This document shows positions 1 through 6,968 of a stretch of DNA of 9,713 nucleotides, piece by piece; positions within the stretch are counted from its first letter, which is position 1; every line of letters begins with the position of its first letter. The notes under the pieces are model-generated. The model made no database searches and was not told the DNA's origin. It was given only the letters and a program-made list of their open reading frames with translations. The stretch is taken from the NCBI GenBank assembly GCA_002420235.1, contig DIHQ01000050.1:1-9713 (forward strand). The letters run 5' to 3'. The DNA comes from Flavobacteriales bacterium UBA5692. GTDB lineage: Bacteria; Bacteroidota; Bacteroidia; Flavobacteriales_D; Sanyastnellaceae. The position numbers and the translations under genes are program-made.

Positions 1-3000
1 TCAATTAGTGGTAATTGGGATGAGGCAGACACCTACATTGCCGATGCAGGTATCGACTTCCATTGTATACCACTCGGCTGTTACATCTTCACTTCTGGAG
101 GTGGTGCGGCAGACAATGAAATTGCTGTCGTCATAACCGACCAATTTGGTACAGTTTACGGCGACCAGCCGGAATCAGGTTATTACGGGCCACTTCCTCC
201 TCCAGTTGGATTCCCAAGCGGAGGTTGGTTTATTGACTTCGGCTTACTCGGAGACTGTGGTTTCGAGGGATGTACCGATCCATACTGTTTCAACTATAAC
301 ATTTCTGCAACTGTAGATGATGGGTCATGTATTTGCCCTCCACCAAACAATGCTATCGGCGATGCTGAAGCCATTGGTTGTGATATGGAAGTTTCAGGCT
401 CTTTGGAAAATGCTTCTGACGAAGAAGGCCTTGCAGGCATCTTTGCTGGAACAACAGTGACGACTGGTGGTGTATGGTATGAGTTCAACGCCGACGCTGA
501 TTACCAGGTTTTCGCTAACACTTGTAATACCCCAACAGCGACTTCAGGTTTTGCTGATCCTGTTACAGACACGAAAATGCACGTCTTTGTTTACAATGAT
601 GCCGGTGAATTAGAGCCCATCGTCGGTAATGACGATGCTTGTGGCTTGATGTCTGGAGTCGCCTTCCTCGCTGAAACAGGTAACAACTACTATATCTACG
701 TCTCACGGTTCAGTGTATTCACTGGTGGCACAGAGTTCTTGCTCGAAGTTACGTGTGAGGTTTGTGACGAGTTCCCATCAAACGATTTTTGTGAAGACGC
801 AACTCCACAATTGGACGGCGTCACTTTCACAGGATCAGTTTGCTGTTCGAACCCAGCAACTATCCCAGCTTTTGGTGGAACAGTTTACGGTGTATGGTTT
901 ACTTTCAATAGCACTGACCCAGTTTCTGGTTTGGACTTTGATACCTTCTTATTCGACTTAACAAACGTCGATGCAGGCATATTGTCTTTGACCATCTATC
1001 TGGACGGTGGAGACTGCGAGAGCCTTGGAACATATGTTGGATGTCTCTTCACGGGTACTTGTGCAGGTTCTATTGAATCATTCATTACACTTGAGCCCAA
1101 TACAGATTACTACTTCTTTGTGGGCACGACAGATGCTACAACATGTGGAGACTTTGAATTTACCACCACTGGTATCTTCTTGGGTTGCACTGACCCATCT
1201 GCTGATAATTACCTTGATATTGCCAACCAAGACGATGGTAGTTGTGTCTACTCGGCTGTCCCGGATAATGATTTGTGTGAAAATGCATTCGACCTTCCGT
1301 GTAACTCTGGATACCTTGAAGGTTCTATGGGTGGTGCGACTGCTGATGGAGCACCAAACGTTACTTGTTCTCCGTGTGAGGCAGGTGAAAATGCAGCTTT
1401 TGTAACAGCAGGCGGAGGCACATGGGACGGTGAAGTCTCTTGGAGCATAACTGATGCTGCCGGTAATGTTTATTCCGGCGCCGCAACTGCAGGAGACTGG
1501 GTTTGTGGAATGGCTGAAGGTGATTTCTTGTTTGAAGGTTTCGATTCATTCGGTGACGGATGGAATGGCGCAACTGCGAACGTTTACTTCAATGGCAACC
1601 AAGTCGTTGATGCCTTTACTATCACTACTGGTGCTTACGGCTCTGTCACTGCGACAGCAATTGATGACGGAACTCAGGATATCCCGAATGATCCAGTCCC
1701 AGGTGTTTGGTGGACATTTGCCGGAACAGGTGAATTGCACACCTTGAACACGTGTGGATCTGTGATCGATACGCGGGTCCAAGTGTACTCATCAGTTTCT
1801 GCATCATGCGGTGTTTATGATTGTGCTCTAGACGTTACTGGAAGTGTTATCGATAACAGTGCTTCTTTTGAAGGCTGCGGTTTCTTCGATCAAGATGATG
1901 CTTATGTACAGTTCGTTTCCGACCCATCATTGTATTACTTCGTATACGTTTCTTATGAGAACGATGGTGTATTCAATGGACAAGGAACATACCAGATTGA
2001 ATTGTCTTGTGAGGAAGCAATTGAAGGATGCACAATTTCTGCAGCTTGTAACTTCAACCCAGATGCCAACATCGAAACAAATGACATCTGCGAGTACACT
2101 TCTTGTGCCTGTGATGATAACCCAGGTGGTACAACTATCTTGGTGAACATGTATGATTCATTTGGTGACGGATGGACTGGTAGCAACTCAGGTTCACCTG
2201 GGGGATACGAAATCTTTGATGGGGATGGTAACTCAGTTGCCGCCAACTACATTGACGAAGCATTCTACCAAGTTGATGAAGACAACGTTACCGGAGCGGA
2301 GTACGGTCTAGACGTGCTCTGCCTAGATCCAGGTTGCTACACGTATGCATTCACTGGTGCCTTTATTTGGGACGGTGAGCAGTCGTGGAGCGTAACAGAT
2401 GGTGACGGAAACGAAATCATTGCTGGTGGGGCAGGTGGCAGCTTAGTTACTGAAATCTATCCATTCTCAGCAGGTCCAGATATCGTCTGTGGTTGCACGG
2501 ATGAGATTGCTTGTAACTACAATTCAGAAGCAACCGACGAAAATGGAACGTGTGAATACGAGACATGCGCCGGATGTATGGATCCAGATGCGTGTGATTA
2601 CGATCCAGAAGCTACCATTGATGATAATTCTTGCTGCTACGGCACATGCTTGACTATCACGATGGAGGATAGCTTTGGTGACGGCTGGACAGGATGTGAT
2701 ATCGTTATCACAGACCTCGAAGGCAACGTTGTCATTAACACTACGTTGACTCTTGATAACAGTGATGGTTCATACTTACAGGAGGTATACTGCATGGATG
2801 CAGGATGTTACATCTTGACAACAGGTGATGACACCTTCAACTTCGAGCCTTCTTGGTCTATCTCAGGTGTGTTCGGTGGTGTAATCTCAGGTGGCGAGCT
2901 TTTCGGTCCTGAATACATCAGTGTTGGAGGTAACAACTGCATTGAGGGTTGCGATGTTGCGTGTGCTTGCAACTACGACCCGGCTGCGAATATCCTTGTA

Positions 3001-3201
3001 ATTGAAGAATGTAACTTCGACGATTGCAGTGGTTGTACGTATGCTGATGCATCGAACTACGACGAAAACGCGAGTGTTGACAATGGAACATGTGAATTCG
3101 ACTTGTCGAACCCATGTCCAGCGGATATCAACGAAGATGGTTCTGTAACTACTGCCGATCTCTTGGTATTCCTAGGAGCCTTCGGTACAGTTTGCGAATA
3201 A
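1..3201 (+). CDS. Large secreted Cys-rich modular protein with dockerin-like C-terminus, 5'-truncated
   Basis: The reading frame is open from base 1, so the gene begins before the window; 1066 residues are visible (residue 1 = bases 1-3). The first internal ATG, at 385, lies inside a module and is not the start. Visible order: end of a 'GCY...D-x-x-G' module (1-88); Cys motif (90-110); two pre-peptidase-C-like beta modules (about 112-252 and 253-394), the second opening with PSNDFCEDA; Cys motif (395-415); a third such module opening PDNDLCENA (420-670), interrupted by a Trp-rich insert (454-559); Cys motif (676-697); two DSFGDGW modules (from about 712 and 881), separated and followed by four more Cys motifs (831-1031); and a tail (1039-1066) starting CPAD with one dockerin/EF-hand-like loop D-x-N-x-D-G-x-V-x3-D-L-L. 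The composition suggests a disulfide-rich, calcium-binding extracellular adhesin or matrix protein; this is inferred. No enzyme domain is visible. Coding is certain, function is not. Confidence 0.93.
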   Translation, partial: SISGNWDEADTYIADAGIDFHCIPLGCYIFTSGGGAADNEIAVVITDQFGTVYGDQPESGYYGPLPPPVGFPSGGWFIDFGLLGDCGFEGCTDPYCFNYNISATVDDGSCICPPPNNAIGDAEAIGCDMEVSGSLENASDEEGLAGIFAGTTVTTGGVWYEFNADADYQVFANTCNTPTATSGFADPVTDTKMHVFVYNDAGELEPIVGNDDACGLMSGVAFLAETGNNYYIYVSRFSVFTGGTEFLLEVTCEVCDEFPSNDFCEDATPQLDGVTFTGSVCCSNPATIPAFGGTVYGVWFTFNSTDPVSGLDFDTFLFDLTNVDAGILSLTIYLDGGDCESLGTYVGCLFTGTCAGSIESFITLEPNTDYYFFVGTTDATTCGDFEFTTTGIFLGCTDPSADNYLDIANQDDGSCVYSAVPDNDLCENAFDLPCNSGYLEGSMGGATADGAPNVTCSPCEAGENAAFVTAGGGTWDGEVSWSITDAAGNVYSGAATAGDWVCGMAEGDFLFEGFDSFGDGWNGATANVYFNGNQVVDAFTITTGAYGSVTATAIDDGTQDIPNDPVPGVWWTFAGTGELHTLNTCGSVIDTRVQVYSSVSASCGVYDCALDVTGSVIDNSASFEGCGFFDQDDAYVQFVSDPSLYYFVYVSYENDGVFNGQGTYQIELSCEEAIEGCTISAACNFNPDANIETNDICEYTSCACDDNPGGTTILVNMYDSFGDGWTGSNSGSPGGYEIFDGDGNSVAANYIDEAFYQVDEDNVTGAEYGLDVLCLDPGCYTYAFTGAFIWDGEQSWSVTDGDGNEIIAGGAGGSLVTEIYPFSAGPDIVCGCTDEIACNYNSEATDENGTCEYETCAGCMDPDACDYDPEATIDDNSCCYGTCLTITMEDSFGDGWTGCDIVITDLEGNVVINTTLTLDNSDGSYLQEVYCMDAGCYILTTGDDTFNFEPSWSISGVFGGVISGGELFGPEYISVGGNNCIEGCDVACACNYDPAANILVIEECNFDDCSGCTYADASNYDENASVDNGTCEFDLSNPCPADINEDGSVTTADLLVFLGAFGTVCE
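268..3093 (+). repeat. Seven dispersed copies of a 21-22 residue Cys motif
   Basis: Copies lie at 268-330, 1183-1245, 2026-2091, 2491-2553, 2572-2634, 2947-3012 and 3031-3093. Each starts Gly-Cys-Thr/Met/Asp, has Asn/Asp-Tyr/Phe at positions 9-10 and Ala near position 14, and ends in an acidic-Gly/Asn-Ser/Thr-Cys group, ideally DDGSC. Five copies are 21 residues. Those at 2026 and 2947 are 22 residues and have lost the DDGSC ending. Three further copies sit near the C-termini of the next three genes (4816-4878, 6712-6774, 8550-8612). The pattern looks like a small disulfide-linked, possibly metal-binding linker between larger modules. I recall it as common in secreted proteins of marine Bacteroidota; I know of no assigned function. 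Confidence 0.85.
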
Positions 3202-3218
3202 TCTAAAATCCTTGAGAG

Positions 3219-3250
3219 AAAGGGCTCGACTACGGTCGAGCCCTTTTTTT
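3219..3250 (+). terminator. Rho-independent terminator after the large secreted protein
   Basis: A perfect GC-rich stem, GGGCTCGAC (3222-3230) with GTCGAGCCC (3235-3243), closes a TACG tetraloop. It is extended by AAA/TTT pairing and followed by seven T (3244-3250). It begins 18 bases after the stop codon at 3199-3201. It separates the first gene from the three paralogues downstream. Confidence 0.95.
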
Positions 3251-3289
3251 ATGTCCATCTTTTATTGATTGCGTATCTTATGTTAATTG

Positions 3290-3296
3290 AAGGAAG
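3290..3296 (+). promoter_or_regulatory. Shine-Dalgarno site fixing the start at 3304
   Basis: AAGGAAG sits 7 bases before the ATG at 3304. In-frame alternatives at 3265 (TTG) and 3280 (ATG) have no such site, and using them would put an acidic, non-signal stretch before the basic n-region. The site therefore decides the start of the first paralogue. Confidence 0.65.
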
Positions 3297-3303
3297 TAAG
3301 CAC

Positions 3304-5046
3304 ATGCGTAAACGAGCGAAATATGGATTGAGCGCATTGGGAGTGTTCATTTGCTCTTTCGGGCTTCAAGGCCAGCTTGTCATTGATGAAGATGTTATCG
3401 GTTTGGAGACGGATCACACCGGAGGATTTTTGGGAACGGGAATGAGCTTTGCAGATTTCAATGGCGACGGAGTTGATGATTTAAGCTTTGGCCACCATGA
3501 AGGCGAGTTGAAATTTTACATTGGCCAAGGCAATAGCTTTGTGCCAATTGAATTGGACTTGGAAATGCCAGATGCACAATCGAAGGGCCTCCTATGGGCG
3601 GACATTGATAACGATGGTGATCAAGACTTATTCGTGGCATTCCGGCTTGCCCCCAATAAACTGTGGATTAACCAAGGCGATATGCAGATGGTGGATGTGA
3701 GTGCTACTTGCGGAATTGCTCAGGATAACCGACGGAGCTTTGGATTGGCCTATGGCGATTATGATCGTGATGGATTATTGGATTTGTTCGTTTCCAACTA
3801 TGGATATGCAGTCGACGTCCCGCCGGGTAATGAACTCTACCGCAATTTGGGCAATGGTCAATTTGAAGATGTTACAGAGGAAATGGGGATGGGTGGTACA
3901 AATTTGCAATCCTTCCAAGCTTCTTGGATGGATGCAGACCGCGATGGTTGGCTGGATTTACACGTGGCGCGTGATAGACTCATCTATCCCAATCTTTTTT
4001 ATCACAATAAAGGATTGATAACAGGAGAAGCTGTATTTGAAGAAGAGGCGGCGATGCGTGGGCTGGATGTTGCTATCAATTGTATGTCCTCGAGTCCACA
4101 TGATTTTGATCGTGACGGAGATTTGGATCTTTTTGTAGCCGGTGGTCTGGAGGGAAATGAACTCCTTCAAAATAATGGAGATGGGTTTTATTCGGCTGTA
4201 ACATCGGAAATTCTAGCGATGTATGAAGTCTGTTGGTCAGGACAATGGATGGATGTCGATGCCGATGGTTGGGAGGAATTACACGTCGCGACGGGAACCA
4301 CAGATTACATTCAATATCCTGCGGTTTTAATGGATAATCCGAATGAGCCAGATGAGCTATTTGTAAATGTGTCTGGTTCGTTTAACCCGCCAGGTTCATT
4401 ATTTCAAGCGGAAAGTACGTTGAGCTTTTCGACGGCGACGGGTGATTATAATAATGACGGATTTATCGATTTCGTTTCTCATAAAATTGGACTTGCTCCC
4501 GAAGTTCGATCGGGCACAGCGAACGGTAATAATACTCTGTTGGTTTTATTACATGGCTCTGAGAGCAATGCTGACGCAATAGGTTCAAAGATTGAACTGT
4601 GGGCAGGTTCAGATTATTGGTACCGTGAAACGTATGCTGGTGAAGGATATTTAGCCCAAAACAGTCGGTGGGAGCATTTTGGTCTTGCGAACCATTCGGT
4701 CATTGATTCCATTCAGATTCATTGGCCTCTGGGATTGATAGAGACGTGGTATGATGTAGCGGTTCCGGCACAGCTTGAATTAACTGAAGGTAGTTCTTGT
4801 GTTCCATCCTGTATCGGTTGCACTTATGAAGGCGCATGTAACTTCACTCCTGATGCACAGACGGATGACGGCTCTTGTGACTTTTCGTGCTTGATTGCTG
4901 ACTTGATTTGTGGGACTGGTTTAATTTGGAATCCGACGACGGCCCAATGCGAAGATCCGTGTCCTGCCGATTTTACGGGTGACAACCAAGTAGACGTATC
5001 GGATTTGTTATTCATGCTTGGCGCATTTTCATCATTTTGCCCTTGA
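3304..5046 (+). CDS. Secreted FG-GAP/VCBS repeat protein with ASPIC/UnbV domain and dockerin-like tail (paralogue 1)
   Basis: 580 aa from the ATG at 3304. A signal peptide is clear: basic MRKRAKYG, then a hydrophobic core to about residue 23. Seven calcium-loop motifs of the D-x-D/N-x-D-G-x-x-D type lie at 51-59, 100-108, 152-160, 210-218, 267-275, 317-325 (ending E-E) and 381-389. Seven such loops fit a seven-bladed FG-GAP/VCBS beta-propeller. An ASPIC/UnbV domain follows (about 409-482) with its hallmark QNSRWEHFGL and an IHWP-x-G-like end. Then come one Cys motif (505-525, trailing Cys 529) and a tail (553-580) opening CPADFTGD and ending FCP. The body is CRTAC1-like; proteins of this build are extracellular and usually of unknown function. 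The gene lies downstream of a strong terminator, so it should have its own promoter, but I could not identify one. It is the first of three tandem paralogues. Confidence 0.93.
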   Translation: MRKRAKYGLSALGVFICSFGLQGQLVIDEDVIGLETDHTGGFLGTGMSFADFNGDGVDDLSFGHHEGELKFYIGQGNSFVPIELDLEMPDAQSKGLLWADIDNDGDQDLFVAFRLAPNKLWINQGDMQMVDVSATCGIAQDNRRSFGLAYGDYDRDGLLDLFVSNYGYAVDVPPGNELYRNLGNGQFEDVTEEMGMGGTNLQSFQASWMDADRDGWLDLHVARDRLIYPNLFYHNKGLITGEAVFEEEAAMRGLDVAINCMSSSPHDFDRDGDLDLFVAGGLEGNELLQNNGDGFYSAVTSEILAMYEVCWSGQWMDVDADGWEELHVATGTTDYIQYPAVLMDNPNEPDELFVNVSGSFNPPGSLFQAESTLSFSTATGDYNNDGFIDFVSHKIGLAPEVRSGTANGNNTLLVLLHGSESNADAIGSKIELWAGSDYWYRETYAGEGYLAQNSRWEHFGLANHSVIDSIQIHWPLGLIETWYDVAVPAQLELTEGSSCVPSCIGCTYEGACNFTPDAQTDDGSCDFSCLIADLICGTGLIWNPTTAQCEDPCPADFTGDNQVDVSDLLFMLGAFSSFCP

Positions 5047-5068
5047 GGTTATGATTGGGACGCGTTCA

Positions 5069-5100
5069 ATTGGAAATGTTGATGTTACGAGTTATTTTTA
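5069..5100 (+). promoter_or_regulatory. Possible Bacteroidota-type promoter before paralogue 2
   Basis: The known Bacteroidota consensus is TTTG near -33 and TAnnTTTG near -7. Here ATTG at 5069-5072 is followed after 20 bases by TATTTTTA (5093-5100), which matches the -7 element except for its last base. Position and spacing fit, but such AT-rich matches arise easily by chance, so this is tentative. If real, the transcript would begin just before the palindrome at 5117-5133. Confidence 0.3.
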
Positions 5101-5116
5101 GGTACCTGTGAGTTTT

Positions 5117-5133
5117 GGAACCGAATCGGTTCC
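5117..5133. promoter_or_regulatory. Perfect 17-nt palindrome directly before the start codon of paralogue 2
   Basis: GGAACCGA (5117-5124) and TCGGTTCC (5126-5133) are exact reverse complements around one central A. The right arm ends 3 bases before the ATG at 5137, so an RNA hairpin here would cover the ribosome-binding region; as DNA it could be an operator for a dimeric regulator. There is no T-run, so it is not a simple terminator. The structure is seen directly; its role is inferred. Confidence 0.5.
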
Positions 5134-5136
5134 CCA

Positions 5137-6951
5137 ATGCTTTGCATCCAAAAAATAGCATCTTCATCCAATCTTTTACAATCCTCTTCCAGGATGGTGC
5201 TAGCAATTGCCTTGCTGTCAGGTCTACGAGGGATTCCATGGGTTGCGGCTCAAGCGCCATTCATAGACGTTAGCAATGCGGCAGATATTTGGACGGGTCA
5301 TACGGGGGGCTACTTGGGAGAAGGCCTTAGTATGGCTGACTTTAGTGGTGACGGATTGGATGATTTGAGCATCGCACACCATGCGGGCGACTTGCAGTTT
5401 TACTTGGGCGATGGAGAAGGATTCATGGCGTACGATTTGAATTTACCATACTACCCAAATGAAGCCAAATGCATACTTTGGGCGGACATTGATAACGATG
5501 GAGACCAAGACCTGTTTATTACATACCGCCTAGCAGCGAATCGTTTATTCATCAATGAAGGCGGCTTACAAATGACCGATGTAAGTTCACAGTGTGGTAT
5601 CGACCAAACCAATCGCAGGAGCTTCGGTGCTTGCTTCGGCGATTATGATAACGACGGCTTGTTGGACTTATTTGTTGCCAATTACGTCAGTGGACAAGAC
5701 CCTCCGTTTAATGAGTTCTATCACAGCTTAGGTGACGGGTATTTCGAAGAGGTAACGTTTGATTTTCCGATGGGTGAACCGTTACCGCAAAATTTTCAAG
5801 GTCAATGGGTGGACTTCAACGAAGACGGTTTATTGGATTTAAATCTTATACGGGATCGTCTCTGTTTTGACAACAAATACTATAAGCAAACGGAAGACGG
5901 CGATTTCTTCAATGATGCTCACAATATGGGCTTGGATTATTCCATCAATGCCATGTGCACTTCGACTACGGATTTTGATCGGGATGACGACCAAGACCTA
6001 TACATTTCCGCTGGGATGTTCGAAGGCAACCACTTTGTTGTGAATGACGGAACGGGTGTGTTTGAACTTTATGATTCCGAAGCAGGCGATAGCGTACTGG
6101 TTAATTTGACTAGCTGGGCTGGAACGTGGCTTGATATGGATAACGATGGTTGGGAGGACTTACATGTATGCACTGGCTTTTCGACCTATACCAACTGGCC
6201 TGTGATTTTCCAGAATTACCCTTACGTTCCTGATAATTTCTTCCATAACGAGGGCGGTGTTTTCTTTGAGGATACAACGGGGTTTTTTGATACGGAGGCA
6301 TTATCGTTCTCGGCGGCCACCGGTGACTACAATTTGGATGGCTTTCCCGATTTGGTTAACAACCTGGTAGGTGAATACGCTCAAGTACTAGAAGCTATTC
6401 CCAATGGAAATAGGTGGGTTAAAATCATGCTTGAAGGGACTGTAGGCAATCGGGATGGTATTGGTGCTAAGATTCACGTCTACCGCAACGGCCTCCTTGG
6501 TTACCATATGACCACATGTGGGGAAAATTACATGGGGCAAAACAGCCGCTGGGAACATTTTGGACTCGGTCTCGCTTCGGGAATTGATAGCATTACGGTA
6601 CAATGGCCTTCTGGGATCATTGATAAATACTTCAATCTTGAACCGAACCAGAGTCTGACTCTGGTTGAGGGCGAGACGCTACCCGATTTGTGTGAATTCT
6701 TCCCATGTTACGGCTGTACCTACTCTGAGGCGTGCAATTACGATAGTAATGCTAACGAAGATGACAGTTCCTGTGATTTTTCTTGCCTCATGAACGAAAC
6801 TACCTGTGGCCCTGGTGCCACCTGGGAAGCGTCTACAGGACAATGTGTACCGATTGAAAATACATGCCCAACAGATTTGAACTGGGATCAGGTCACGGAT
6901 GTCTTTGACTTGCTAATCTTCCTCGCGATGTTTGCTATCGATTGTCCATGA
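5137..6951 (+). CDS. Secreted FG-GAP/VCBS repeat protein with ASPIC/UnbV domain and dockerin-like tail (paralogue 2)
   Basis: 604 aa from the ATG at 5137. No Shine-Dalgarno site is seen, and the only other plausible start (ATG 5194, residue 20) would leave a signal peptide with no positive charge before its core. The signal peptide core is about residues 20-38, with likely cleavage near AAQA (37-40). Seven calcium loops lie at 68-76, 117-125, 169-177, 226-234, 279-287 (DFDRDDDQD, the usual Gly replaced), 333-341 and 397-405. The ASPIC/UnbV domain is at about 424-502, with NRDGIGAKI, GQNSRWEHFGLG and VQWPSG intact. The Cys motif is at 526-546 and the tail at 577-604 (CPTDLN... to DCP). In the tail the loop reads D-x-N-x-D-Q-x-x-D-x-x-D, so its calcium-site acids are kept although the Gly is lost. 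The 90-bp gap upstream carries a possible promoter and a palindrome. Its 3' end is followed closely by paralogue 3, so the two are probably co-transcribed. Confidence 0.92.
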   Translation: MLCIQKIASSSNLLQSSSRMVLAIALLSGLRGIPWVAAQAPFIDVSNAADIWTGHTGGYLGEGLSMADFSGDGLDDLSIAHHAGDLQFYLGDGEGFMAYDLNLPYYPNEAKCILWADIDNDGDQDLFITYRLAANRLFINEGGLQMTDVSSQCGIDQTNRRSFGACFGDYDNDGLLDLFVANYVSGQDPPFNEFYHSLGDGYFEEVTFDFPMGEPLPQNFQGQWVDFNEDGLLDLNLIRDRLCFDNKYYKQTEDGDFFNDAHNMGLDYSINAMCTSTTDFDRDDDQDLYISAGMFEGNHFVVNDGTGVFELYDSEAGDSVLVNLTSWAGTWLDMDNDGWEDLHVCTGFSTYTNWPVIFQNYPYVPDNFFHNEGGVFFEDTTGFFDTEALSFSAATGDYNLDGFPDLVNNLVGEYAQVLEAIPNGNRWVKIMLEGTVGNRDGIGAKIHVYRNGLLGYHMTTCGENYMGQNSRWEHFGLGLASGIDSITVQWPSGIIDKYFNLEPNQSLTLVEGETLPDLCEFFPCYGCTYSEACNYDSNANEDDSSCDFSCLMNETTCGPGATWEASTGQCVPIENTCPTDLNWDQVTDVFDLLIFLAMFAIDCP

Positions 6952-6959
6952 TATACCAT

Positions 6960-6963
6960 AAGG
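6960..6963 (+). promoter_or_regulatory. Short Shine-Dalgarno-like AAGG before ATG 6969
   Basis: AAGG lies 5 bases before the ATG at 6969. It favours that start over TTG 6942 and over ATG 6948, which overlaps the upstream TGA as ATGA but has no purine-rich site before it. The evidence is modest because many Bacteroidota genes start without a Shine-Dalgarno site. Confidence 0.35.
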
Positions 6964-6968
6964 TTTTC

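Larger units (their letters stand above)
3202..3303. other. Intergenic region between the large secreted gene and paralogue 1
   Basis: It contains the terminator at 3219-3250 and the Shine-Dalgarno site at 3290-3296. The remaining 40 bases are AT-rich and must hold any promoter for paralogue 1, but no convincing -33/-7 pair is visible. Confidence 0.6.

Noticed and set aside
385..3201. A complete 938-aa gene starting at ATG 385
   Set aside because: The same frame is open back to base 1 and encodes a Cys motif and a module end of the same kind, so 385 is an internal Met and the gene is 5'-truncated.
1..3201. Large gene as a true cellulosomal scaffold or enzyme with a full dockerin
   Set aside because: Only a single loop of the dockerin pair is present, and no catalytic or cohesin domain is seen in the visible part.
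3251..3285. A promoter for paralogue 1 using TATCTTAT at 3274-3281
   Set aside because: The match to TAnnTTTG is poor and no TTTG lies at the right distance, only the terminator's T-run.
3265..3303. Upstream TTG 3265 or ATG 3280 as the start of paralogue 1
   Set aside because: They would place a non-signal stretch with a Glu before the basic n-region, and the AAGGAAG site fits ATG 3304.
5066..5260. A 64-aa minus-strand reading frame over the gap before paralogue 2
   Set aside because: Most of it lies antisense to a clear signal-peptide coding region. It has no recognisable motif and no ribosome-binding support.
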